Notes: a model not told the origin generated them from the letters alone. Positions 1 through 7,061 are shown, numbered from the stretch's first letter. The stretch is 7,061 bases of DNA from Spirochaetaceae bacterium (GCA_003170115.1 PMZS01000293.1:1-7061), one strand, 5' to 3'. Numbers and translations: made by a program.

Positions 1-425
1 CCAGCGTGATCGTCGCCGGCGTGCACGCCAACCATCCCCGTCACGCGGCCGCAGCACAGTGGCTGGTCCAGGCAATGACCGCGCACGAGCTCATGGTCTG
101 TCACCACTCAGTTCTCGAATCCTATGCGGTTCTGACCAGCCTTCCCGGGGATCTGCGGGTGACGCCCTCGGAAGCGCGCGTCCTGCTGGAAGCCACGGTC
201 CGGGCAAACATGGTCGTCGCGGAGTTCCAACCCGAGAGCATCTGGTCGATCCTGGAGTCCTTCGTTCCCCTGACGACAGTCGGAGGTCGATCCTGCGACG
301 CGTTCACCGCCCGCGTGCTTCACGCAAGCGGCACACGCGCCATATCCACGCTCAATCCGAAACACTTCTCAGGCCTGATCGAAGGTCTCAAGGTCATCAC
401 TCCCGGAGAGATTGGCGGGGCCTGA
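1..425 (+). CDS. PIN-domain (VapC-like) ribonuclease, 5'-partial
   Basis: This is the C-terminal part, about 140 residues, of a PIN-domain protein, most likely the toxin of a VapBC-type toxin-antitoxin pair. Family members are small Mg-dependent RNases that cut tRNA or rRNA. The frame enters the window already open and begins Ser-Val-Ile-Val-Ala, the stretch that follows the first catalytic Asp in this family. That Asp and the true start therefore lie just outside, and the GTG at 6 is an internal Val codon. Other PIN hallmarks are visible: the second acidic residue in LESYAVLT (Glu codon 117-119), the third in SCDAFTARVLHASG, and the terminal STLNPKHF motif with Asn where some relatives have Asp. 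The stop is TGA 423-425. An antitoxin would normally lie upstream and cannot be seen. The gene converges on the helicase gene. The family call is firm; the toxin role is inferred. Confidence 0.85.
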   Translation, partial: SVIVAGVHANHPRHAAAAQWLVQAMTAHELMVCHHSVLESYAVLTSLPGDLRVTPSEARVLLEATVRANMVVAEFQPESIWSILESFVPLTTVGGRSCDAFTARVLHASGTRAISTLNPKHFSGLIEGLKVITPGEIGGA

Positions 426-633
426 CGAGCGGCTCGCGAAACTGTCCTCACCACGCTCCCGGCCGGAACTCACCCTGGTACGCGAGATCTCGCCGCCGGC
501 CGCTTCTTCGATCAAGGTCAGGTCGAGCCAGGTCGCGCTGAGCCGAGAATCCTCCTCCACCTTATCAAGACCGGCGCCACTCCGCCGGGACTCGACCGTG
601 CTTCCCTCAACTGAACCTTCGTTCCGCTCTCCC

Positions 634-661
634 ACTCAAGGGATAGATCCGTCCCTTGAGT
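634..661. repeat. Perfect 10-bp inverted repeat with 8-base loop
   Basis: The left arm ACTCAAGGGA (634-643) is the exact reverse complement of the right arm TCCCTTGAGT (652-661), with an 8-base spacer at 644-651. The next base pair outward does not match. It sits between two converging genes, 208 bases after the PIN stop and 185 bases after the helicase stop. A hairpin here could end transcription from both sides, but neither side is followed by a T-run, so it is not a textbook intrinsic terminator. It could equally be a protein-binding palindrome or the remnant of a small mobile element end. The repeat is certain; its role is unknown. Confidence 0.88.
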
Positions 662-748
662 CAACGCCCCGCCCCGTTCGAAGCGCACGGCAACCAGTTG
701 ACGCCCGTTCCCCGCACGGTCTCCCTTTCCCCATTTCTGCTCTTCCCT

Positions 749-768
749 GAGCGCAACGGGTTTCGCTC
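749..768. repeat. Imperfect short hairpin
   Basis: GAGCGCAA (749-756) pairs with TTTCGCTC (761-768) at 7 of 8 positions around a 4-base loop. It lies about 80 bases past the helicase stop on the minus strand, where a 3'-end structure would be plausible. No T-tract follows on either strand. In GC-rich DNA short hairpins of this size also arise by chance, so it is listed only as visible structure. Confidence 0.4.
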
Positions 769-787
769 GCGCTTCAAGCCCTCTTGT

Positions 788-807
788 TCAGGGCCAGTCA
801 GGGCCAC
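788..807. repeat. Short tandem duplication, 2 x 10 bp
   Basis: TCAGGGCCAG (788-797) is followed at once by TCAGGGCCAC (798-807), matching at 9 of 10 positions. It lies in the non-coding gap about 40 bases past the helicase stop. It looks like a simple slippage duplication, and no function is apparent. Confidence 0.6.
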
Positions 808-846
808 CGGCATGTATCAAGCTTCCTCCCTGCCATCAGGCTGGGC

Positions 847-2622
847 TCACCGCAAGTCGGCCCCCGCTTTCAATCGCTCGGCGAGACCCGTGCAGCGGCC
901 GCGGGAGTCCGTCCGCCTGACAGCGGTCTGCAGCGCGGAGCGCGAGCCGACGATGACGACGAGTCGGCGGGCGCGCGTGACCGCCGTGTAGAGCAGGTTT
1001 CGCTGAAGCATCCCCGCATGCTCGCCCAGGAGCGCGAGCACCACCGACGGATACTCGGAACCCTGGGACTTGTGCACCGAAAGCGCATAGGCGAGGGAGA
1101 GCTGATCCAGCTCATCGGGATCGTAGAGGACCTCCTCAGCGTCGAAGGAAACGGCGATGCTGCCGTCATCTCGGGATGCGCCCGTGATCTTTCCGACGTC
1201 GCCGTTGAAAACTCCCTTGTCGTAGTTGTTGCGCTTCTGCATCACCTTGTCCCCGATTCTGAGAGTCCGCGCCGATGGGCCGGACTTCCGATCGGGATGC
1301 GCCAGGGGCGTGCCTCCCGGGTTGAGCGCCGCCTGGAGCGCCTCGTTGAGGCTTGTCGAGCCTGCCGCGCCCTTGTGCATCGGGGCAAGGACCTGGATGC
1401 CGTCCACCGGGTCGATTGAAAGGCGCCGGGGGATCATGTCGCGGACCAGCTCGACCACCGTCCGCACAGCCCTGACAGGATCCTCCTCCTCGATGAAGAG
1501 GAACTCCCCCTGCCCGCGGGACCGCTGCTCCTCCGGGAGGAGGCCCTGGAGGATGCGGTGCGCGGCCGCGACGATGTCGCTCTGCTGCGCCTGGCGGAAG
1601 GCGTCGGTGAGCTGCACGACGGCCGCGGCGCCCGATGCGATGATGTCGCGCAGCACCTGCCCCGCGCCCACGGAGGGCAACTGATCGGCATCGCCCACAA
1701 GCAACAGCGCGCACCGCGGCGGCAGGGCCTGCAGGAGATGGTGCATGAGCAGCGTATCCACCATGGAAGCCTCATCGACAACGCAGAGGTCGCAGGCCAG
1801 CGGATCGGATCTGTTCTTCCTGAAGCCCCCCTGGCCTGGCGCAAACTCCAGCATGCGGTGGATTGTCCTGGCCTGGCCGCCGGTTGCCTCGGTCATCCTG
1901 CGCGCCGCCCGGCCCGTGGGCGCGGCCAGCTCGACTCGAAGCCGCCGCCGCTCGCAGATCGCGAGGAGGCACTTCAACACCGTGGTCTTTCCCGTGCCCG
2001 GCCCTCCCGTAATCACCGTGAGCCCGCGGCCCAGGGCGGCGAGCAGGCCTTCGACCTGACCGGGAGCCAGAGCGATGCCGAGTGCAGCCTGTGCGCGAGG
2101 GATCTCGCCGTCGGCCTCCGCATCGGCGTCGATCCCCCGACGAAGAGCCCCGATGCGGGAAATGTCGAGGAGCCTCTCGGCGGCGCCCACCTCTGCGGCG
2201 CGGTATTCGGGAAGGTAGACGGAACCGTCCCGCTGCACGCCGGCGAGCGGGCTTTCAACAACAAGCTCGCCCTTGCCATCCATGGCGTGAAGCGAGGCTG
2301 AAACGACTCGCCTGTCCGTCTGCAGCAGCGCCTGGGCTTCCTGGACCAGACGGTGCAACGGAAGACAGACATCCCCTTCCTCCGCGCGCTCGCGAAGGCA
2401 ATGGACGATCCCCGCGCGGATTCGCCCCGGCGAATCCGCCGAAAAGCCCAGGCGGGCGGCGATGTCGTCGGCAGTCTTGAAGCCGACGCCGGGAACCTCG
2501 CGCGCCAACCGGTAGGGATCCTCTTGCGCGACGGCAAGCGCCTTCTCCCGGTAGCGCCTGCGCATCCAGATGGCCTGGGCCTCGCTCAGACCCAGCGCGC
2601 GAAGCGCCTCTTCGGGGCTCAT
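847..2622 (-). CDS. recD2: RecD2-like SF1B ATP-dependent DNA helicase, short N-terminus
   Basis: 591 residues if started at ATG 2622-2620. RecD2 helicases use ATP to unwind DNA 5' to 3' and act in DNA repair or, in accessory loci, in DNA processing. Visible in order: a helix-hairpin-helix region (residues 5-60, with DPYRLAREVPGVGFKTAD), a linker, Walker A GGPGTGKT (206-213), motif Ia APTGRAARRM, Walker B VVDEAS (Asp283, Glu284), motif III LLLVGDADQLPSVG (about 306-319), motif IV with AFRQ (341-344), a 2B/SH3-like segment with GDKVMQKRNNYDKGVFNGD, motif V/VI region VHKSQGSEYP (516-525) and YTAVTRA (545-551). No motif is broken, so it should be active. RecD2 proteins usually exceed 700 residues. 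The N-terminal domain and first HhH are missing here, and the frame closes at a TGA (2739-2737). ATG 2622 is chosen because homology begins just after it. ATG 2727 or GTG 2682 would add only low-complexity sequence shadowing the upstream gene. No good Shine-Dalgarno is visible, so translational coupling to the gene ending 13 bases earlier is likely. Confidence 0.9.
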   Translation of the reverse strand: MSPEEALRALGLSEAQAIWMRRRYREKALAVAQEDPYRLAREVPGVGFKTADDIAARLGFSADSPGRIRAGIVHCLRERAEEGDVCLPLHRLVQEAQALLQTDRRVVSASLHAMDGKGELVVESPLAGVQRDGSVYLPEYRAAEVGAAERLLDISRIGALRRGIDADAEADGEIPRAQAALGIALAPGQVEGLLAALGRGLTVITGGPGTGKTTVLKCLLAICERRRLRVELAAPTGRAARRMTEATGGQARTIHRMLEFAPGQGGFRKNRSDPLACDLCVVDEASMVDTLLMHHLLQALPPRCALLLVGDADQLPSVGAGQVLRDIIASGAAAVVQLTDAFRQAQQSDIVAAAHRILQGLLPEEQRSRGQGEFLFIEEEDPVRAVRTVVELVRDMIPRRLSIDPVDGIQVLAPMHKGAAGSTSLNEALQAALNPGGTPLAHPDRKSGPSARTLRIGDKVMQKRNNYDKGVFNGDVGKITGASRDDGSIAVSFDAEEVLYDPDELDQLSLAYALSVHKSQGSEYPSVVLALLGEHAGMLQRNLLYTAVTRARRLVVIVGSRSALQTAVRRTDSRGRCTGLAERLKAGADLR

Positions 2623-2635
2623 GGCGCCGCGAGCG

Positions 2636-5600
2636 TCAGGCGAAAGCCCAGCGCGCTCTGAAGATGAGCCGCTCGTAGGCACCGCCGCGTCCGTGGGACA
2701 GCCCGTCCCGGGAGAGTGAAAGTCCATGGTCGGTTGTCAGGATGAGCGGGCGCTTCTGGTGCCCGCACTCCCGCAGCACCGCGGGAAGATCACGGCCCAG
2801 GATCCCGATGAGAACCGCGGCCATCTCGGAAAGGCGGAGCTTTCGCGCGTGCGCGGCCTGGTCGACAAAGGTGAGCCGGGCGATTACAGGCTTCGACTCG
2901 GCAAGGGGGAGCAGCCGCTCCTTGAGCGATATCTCCTCCGTGCCCTTGAGGTTGAGCAGGGGCATGTCCCGCAACCACAGCTGCTCCTGGGGGTCTCCCG
3001 TGAGAGCGAGCAGCGAAGCGATGGATTCCTGCGTGCGGGGGACTGATTCCAGCCGTGCCCAGCTCATCTCAGCGCCCGCAAGCTCTCCGTCGGCCCACCC
3101 TTTCTCGATGACCTGCATCCAGACATCGGCGGGAACCCCATCGGCGATCAGCACGACGGGCAGGTCTGCCAGCTCGATGGGCTGAACCGGCGCAATGCCG
3201 GCGATCCAGGAATCAGCCGCGAGCGCGATCTTGTCGAGAGCCTTCTGGAGCGCGGCTGCCAGCTCCTCCGTGGTCCAGGGATCGAAGAGCAGCTCCTCGA
3301 AGGAGATGCGCACGGCGAGCCTCTCGGGATATGGCATGCCCAGGAGGCTTTCGGCGCGCGCGAGTGACTTCAGCAGCCCCTCGATGTGGCGTGCCCGCTC
3401 GGGGTGCGCGTGCAGGGACGTCGGAGTGAAACAGGAAGGAAGCGCGCGCCCGCTGAGCGTCCGTTCCGCAAAGACCAGCCACGCGGCGCGAATCGCCGCA
3501 GTGTGCAGTCTCTCTTCGGAAATGAAACGAAAGAGGTCTGATTGATCTGTTGCCAGAAACGCTTCCCGCAGGCGCGTGGAAGGGAATGTCTCTTCCAGCG
3601 CGCTTTCCCACCGGGGGATCTCATCGGCAGAGGACGCGCCGGGCGAGGGCGGGCGCACAGACAGCGGGGCTGACCGGCGCGCGAAAAGATCACCATGGAA
3701 AAGCGGCCAGAACGACGTGGCGCCGGGGCCACCTGGTGCGGCACCAGCCCCGCCTGCAGCCCCGCCGCCCGCCCGATCCGGTTCCACGGCAATGAGCGCG
3801 TCCTCGGATGCCTCAGAAAGCCACTCCGTGACCATCGCAAGAATTGTTCGGGCAGGGAGCCTGCGGCCCGAGAGCTTTGCGTTCAGCTCGGCCAGGCTCC
3901 GCGATCTGATGGGGATCCTCCCCGAGAGGGCGCGGCCCAACTCGGATGCGGTCCCTTCGTCGATCGCGCCCGCAAGCTCGGCGGGGCTCACCGCGCCGCG
4001 GCGCAGTATATCCGCCAGGCGTTTGAGCCGCTCGGCGGAAGACGCCTTGACGTCCTGCAGAGCGAATGCGCGCGCGGCGAGCGGTTCGATGACCCGAGGG
4101 CTTCCGAGGATCTCGCAGTAGGCCAGAAGAAAGCGGTCAATCGCCTCTTCCGGGCTCTCCGAGCGAGCGGGCGCGGGGGAGTCGCCCAGAGCGAAGCCGC
4201 ACCCGCACAGAGGCGAGCGCAGAAGCTCCTCGGAGAGCCTTCTCTTGCACTGTTCCCGTTCACCCCTGGAAAGCTCATTGAGAAACGCTTCCAGGCCCGC
4301 CGGCCTGTCCAATGCCTCGATGGCGGACAGCAGGCGCAGGACCTCCAGCGCTCTCTGCGCGGAGCGCGACAGGGCCGGAGCCTGACGCGCCTGGTAAAAA
4401 GCCGCGTGGCCGCGCGCGTACAGCGCGCCGTAGGCCTCGCGAATCTGAGCGAAGACGGCCGAGAGATGCTCGCCTCCGTCGTTCACCACGCCGGCCTCGG
4501 GGGATTCCAGGAGAGCCAGAGCCGTGGCGCGAAGCTCCGCGATCCGCTCCTCTCGAGACGCGGCCTTCTCGACCGCGGGATGCCGAAGGTAGTGCGTAAT
4601 AAAGATGAACTGTTCGGCCTTCTCGGTCAGGAACCTCGACAGCTTGCCCAGGGAAAGCACCTCGGCGCCTGTAAGACCGGTTCCCCGCCACGCGCGCAGG
4701 AACGACTGGAGCCCGTCTTTGGCCGGGTAGGAGACCTTGATCGATTCCGCAAGGGTCGACACCGCCGTGAGGGTCCGCTCGAGGTTCGCCAGGCCGAACG
4801 TCTTGAACGAGGAGAACTCCGCCATCCGGGCGAGGCTGTTCCTGACCCCTTCGGACAGGCGGACGGACGTGTCGCGGAACTTGATCACTTCCTTCCACGC
4901 CTCCCGCTGCTGGCGGAGGCCGAATGATTCCACACCCGCAACGGAGGGCAGGAAGGCGCATTCACGCACCAGTGTTTCCCGATCGGCCTCGGCGATGAGC
5001 TCCCCGAGCGTGATCTCGTCCGCATTCTCCACGGACTGCAGGCTCAGGTAGTCCAGTGGGATCGCCCGCCCGCTCTTGCGCGCCCCGAGAAGCCCACCCA
5101 CCACGAGCGCTGCAATGAGGAACACGGCCGTGTCGTGGGGCAGGCCGAAGGGGCTGCCTTCGAGCCCCTCGAACACCCTCGGGACGGGCGTCGGTCCGGA
5201 AGCGCTTACCAGAGACAGCAGGTGGGGGATCAGGGGATAGCCCGAAGCATCGGGAGAAAAAACGTACGCGTTTCGTTTGATCTCCACAAGGCCCAGGGGA
5301 GTGGCAAGGCCGTCGATGAGGGTTGAGAGCGCGCGGGATCGCGCCTCGGCGAGCGGCAGAGTGCCCGGCACGACGAACCCCTCGAGCACCTGCTGGTACA
5401 GCCGGGGCGAGGGAAGTATCTTGCGGGGGGCGACCTCCCGGAAACGCGGATAGCGCTCCTCCAGGAGCTTGTCCGCCGAGATCTCCAGCAGCCTGTCGAA
5501 ACGCCTGACCTGGCGGATGGACGGGTCGACGCGGATGCCGGCATCGGAGAACTCCCCCGCATACAGGGCCTCGAGGGCGGCCTGGACCGCCGCGGGGGCT

Positions 5601-7061
5601 GCCCGGGCCATCCGCTCCTTCAGCAGGGCGAGGAGGGGGACGTCGGCGGGATTTGTCTCGCTCGTCCTGGAGGCGACCATCCGCAGGGACAGGTATTCGC
5701 GCAAGGCCCGGTTGTCCTTCGGCAGCGGGATGCGCCACAGCGCCGCGTGCGGGCATTCGAGGGACTGGTCTCCCGCCGCAAGCACGAGGGCGAAGTCGTA
5801 TTTCTTCTCCGCGATGTCGTAGGCCAGCCTGTCGGCGAACGCGCCTGCCGGCTCCCCGTGCAGGAAGCGCACCAGGGCGGAGCGCGCGCTCAAGCTCCAC
5901 GACACGCTGCGCCGCGCCCCCTCTTCCCATACGGCAGCTCCCGGCCACGACTCCGATTCACTCATCTGCTGGAGGGGCTCGATGAGCAGCCGCGCATCGT
6001 CCCGCGGGATCTCCGCCTCCGCGCTCCGCACTCGCGCGTCCAGCAGCTTCCCCGGGTCCTCCTCGACGGTGATTGCATACACGGCCTGGAGCGGGTCCCC
6101 GGAAGAGGGAAGCGTCCGGGACAGGAAGCGGCTTCCCCGCACCACGGGATCCAGGACCGCCTCTGACACGTAGCGGGCGTTCAGCGAAGGCTGGGCGCCG
6201 CCGATGCTGCAGGCGGCAAGCTCGGCAAGCTGGGATACCGTCGGTGCGCGGGCCGTCGGGTGCACCTTGTACAGAACGAGCATCCGTACGAGCCTGCGCG
6301 CGAGTGCGCGGTCCTCCTCCGATTCGAGGGCCATCCCGATCGCCTCGTCCAGGTGGGGCACGATGCGGCGGGGATACACGTTGAAGGCGGAAAACTCGGC
6401 AAGCCGGGCGGCAAAGTGGTCGTAGATGCTGTCGGGGCCCAGCAACTCGGCGGCAGGCCTGGAGAGGATCCCGGGAATGCCGCGCGCGGCATCTCCCGCG
6501 ATACGGGAGTAGACGAAGTCCACGATGCCGCGATGCTGTGAGAACAGGTCCCCCAGCCCCTCGAGAAGCGAGAGGGTCGCCGGGTGCACCGGGTAGGAGG
6601 CGCTGAAGGCGTCGAACGGGGCGGAGAAGGTCGCGTACTGGCTCTTGTAGTGCTGGTAGATCCGGGCGATCTCCTCCTCGGCTCCCGGCTTCCGGCGCAC
6701 GAGCCTTCCCCCGATGAGGGAGCGGACGTGCACCGTGCTCAGCCCGAGCCTGACAGGGAACCGGTCCTTGATCTTCCTGAGGATGGCCTGCGAGACATCG
6801 CCCGTGGCCTCGATGGACTCCTGCACCGCGGCCACGATCCACAGCGGCTGCCGCGAGGCAAGCTCGCCAAGAAGCTGCAGGGTGCGCGCGTCCTCGTTCA
6901 GCGCCTGCGGGGTCGCCTTGGAGCGGAAGAACTCCGACAGCTCGTCGATCAGGAGGAAAAGGCCGTCGAACCCCGCCTCCTTCACCCGGTCGAGGAGACG
7001 CGTGAAAGCCCCCAGCCGCTGCTCGCCGCTGGGACCCTCGTCAGCGTGGGCGTCGTCGGCA
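2636..7061 (-). CDS. BREX-like fusion: BrxC/PglY-type (DUF6079-like) AAA+ ATPase + PglZ domain, 5'-partial
   Basis: The frame is open to the window edge, giving at least 1474 residues (numbered here from the edge). The GTG at 6985 is internal, and the Walker A motif and true start lie beyond 7061. Residues 34-40 are a Walker B (LFLLIDE, Asp39, Glu40), followed by a sensor-1-like strand (73-81), a possible Arg finger in KIKDRF (about 96-101) and the HP...HRG segment (159-178) typical of BrxC/DUF499/DUF6079 ATPases. A long helical middle follows, with an FGLPHD block near 635-660 and a Cys cluster (Cys938, Cys952, Cys954). A Gly/Ala/Pro linker (1097-1114) leads to a C-terminal PglZ domain of about 360 residues. 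Its metal-site residues are all present: Asp1307 (IADG), candidate nucleophile Thr1343 in VPRTQES, Asp1400 and His1404 (VDQAAH), Asp1444 and His1445 (TTDHG), His1456 (SHGRGG). In BREX these are two separate core proteins acting with a methyltransferase against phage. The fusion, and a function in defence, are inferred. The ATPase assignment rests on motif pattern, the PglZ assignment on the full ligand set. The helicase gene follows 13 bases downstream. Confidence 0.8.
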   Translation of the reverse strand, partial: ADDAHADEGPSGEQRLGAFTRLLDRVKEAGFDGLFLLIDELSEFFRSKATPQALNEDARTLQLLGELASRQPLWIVAAVQESIEATGDVSQAILRKIKDRFPVRLGLSTVHVRSLIGGRLVRRKPGAEEEIARIYQHYKSQYATFSAPFDAFSASYPVHPATLSLLEGLGDLFSQHRGIVDFVYSRIAGDAARGIPGILSRPAAELLGPDSIYDHFAARLAEFSAFNVYPRRIVPHLDEAIGMALESEEDRALARRLVRMLVLYKVHPTARAPTVSQLAELAACSIGGAQPSLNARYVSEAVLDPVVRGSRFLSRTLPSSGDPLQAVYAITVEEDPGKLLDARVRSAEAEIPRDDARLLIEPLQQMSESESWPGAAVWEEGARRSVSWSLSARSALVRFLHGEPAGAFADRLAYDIAEKKYDFALVLAAGDQSLECPHAALWRIPLPKDNRALREYLSLRMVASRTSETNPADVPLLALLKERMARAAPAAVQAALEALYAGEFSDAGIRVDPSIRQVRRFDRLLEISADKLLEERYPRFREVAPRKILPSPRLYQQVLEGFVVPGTLPLAEARSRALSTLIDGLATPLGLVEIKRNAYVFSPDASGYPLIPHLLSLVSASGPTPVPRVFEGLEGSPFGLPHDTAVFLIAALVVGGLLGARKSGRAIPLDYLSLQSVENADEITLGELIAEADRETLVRECAFLPSVAGVESFGLRQQREAWKEVIKFRDTSVRLSEGVRNSLARMAEFSSFKTFGLANLERTLTAVSTLAESIKVSYPAKDGLQSFLRAWRGTGLTGAEVLSLGKLSRFLTEKAEQFIFITHYLRHPAVEKAASREERIAELRATALALLESPEAGVVNDGGEHLSAVFAQIREAYGALYARGHAAFYQARQAPALSRSAQRALEVLRLLSAIEALDRPAGLEAFLNELSRGEREQCKRRLSEELLRSPLCGCGFALGDSPAPARSESPEEAIDRFLLAYCEILGSPRVIEPLAARAFALQDVKASSAERLKRLADILRRGAVSPAELAGAIDEGTASELGRALSGRIPIRSRSLAELNAKLSGRRLPARTILAMVTEWLSEASEDALIAVEPDRAGGGAAGGAGAAPGGPGATSFWPLFHGDLFARRSAPLSVRPPSPGASSADEIPRWESALEETFPSTRLREAFLATDQSDLFRFISEERLHTAAIRAAWLVFAERTLSGRALPSCFTPTSLHAHPERARHIEGLLKSLARAESLLGMPYPERLAVRISFEELLFDPWTTEELAAALQKALDKIALAADSWIAGIAPVQPIELADLPVVLIADGVPADVWMQVIEKGWADGELAGAEMSWARLESVPRTQESIASLLALTGDPQEQLWLRDMPLLNLKGTEEISLKERLLPLAESKPVIARLTFVDQAAHARKLRLSEMAAVLIGILGRDLPAVLRECGHQKRPLILTTDHGLSLSRDGLSHGRGGAYERLIFRARWAFA

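Larger units (their letters stand above)
426..846. other. Convergent intergenic region, no supported gene
   Basis: This 421-base gap lies between the 3' ends of the PIN gene (plus strand) and the helicase gene (minus strand). Both genes point into it, so terminators are expected here and promoters are not needed. Open frames on both strands (for example minus 369-635 and plus 412-750) have low-complexity Ser/Arg/Pro-rich translations, no recognisable domain and no clear ribosome binding site, so I do not call them. I found no tRNA-like fold or CRISPR-like repeat by eye. The structured elements are a perfect inverted repeat at 634-661, an imperfect hairpin at 749-768 and a short tandem duplication at 788-807, listed separately. 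Confidence 0.7.

Noticed and set aside
369..635. 88-residue minus-strand frame across the PIN 3' end and the gap
   Set aside because: Starts at a GTG at the edge of the inverted repeat without a ribosome binding site, overlaps the PIN gene antisense, and has no recognisable motif.
634..661. Intrinsic (Rho-independent) terminator call
   Set aside because: The stem is good, but there is no run of T after it in either direction, so it is listed only as an inverted repeat.
412..750. 112-residue plus-strand frame after the PIN gene
   Set aside because: Ser/Pro/Arg-rich low-complexity translation, overlaps the PIN stop, and runs straight through the palindrome; no family resemblance.
2725..2727. 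ATG 2727 as the preferred start of the helicase
   Set aside because: The extra 35 residues are low complexity and are explained by the overlapping PglZ codons; helicase homology begins just after ATG 2622. It cannot be excluded, so it is kept as a finding.
3695..4927. 410-residue plus-strand open frame opposite the fusion gene
   Set aside because: Arg/Gly/Ala-rich translation with no domain pattern. It lies fully antisense to a gene with recognisable domains, as expected of a GC-rich shadow frame.
6983..6985. GTG as the start of the big ATPase-PglZ gene
   Set aside because: The frame stays open for 25 more codons to the window edge, and a start there would remove the Walker A region that must precede the Walker B.

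Overview
The window is GC-rich throughout (clearly above 60% by eye), with strong G/C preference at third codon positions and almost no gap inside its main gene pair. It looks like a chromosomal or accessory segment from a high-GC bacterium, probably environmental. Nothing in it identifies the taxon, and I do not name one.

Layout. (1) Bases 1-425, plus strand: the 3' part of a PIN-domain (VapC-like) ribonuclease gene, cut by the window edge. (2) Bases 426-846: a 421-base gap between converging genes. It holds a perfect 10-bp inverted repeat, a weaker hairpin and a short tandem duplication, and no convincing gene. (3) Bases 847-2622, minus strand: a RecD2-like superfamily 1B DNA helicase with all helicase motifs but without the usual N-terminal region. 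(4) Bases 2636-7061, minus strand, running off the right edge: a very large protein (at least 1474 residues). It begins, as visible, at the Walker B region of a BrxC/PglY-like (DUF6079-like) AAA+ ATPase, continues through a long helical middle, crosses a Gly/Ala/Pro linker, and ends in a PglZ alkaline-phosphatase-superfamily domain that keeps every expected metal ligand.

How the genes may work together. In BREX phage-defence systems a BrxC/PglY ATPase and a PglZ phosphatase-like protein are separate core subunits, usually with a PglX methyltransferase. Here both appear in one polypeptide. A RecD-like helicase starts 13 bases after its stop codon on the same strand, so the two are probably one operon. 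My inference is a BREX-related module with a fused ATPase-PglZ protein and a RecD2-type helicase in place of the usual BREX helicases. No methyltransferase, BrxA, BrxB or BrxL is visible. Such genes, if present, would lie beyond position 7061, upstream of the big gene. The PIN toxin on the converging strand fits a defence-rich neighbourhood but does not prove one.

The long open frames on the plus strand across 847-7061 are GC-driven shadows of the two minus-strand genes and are not annotated.
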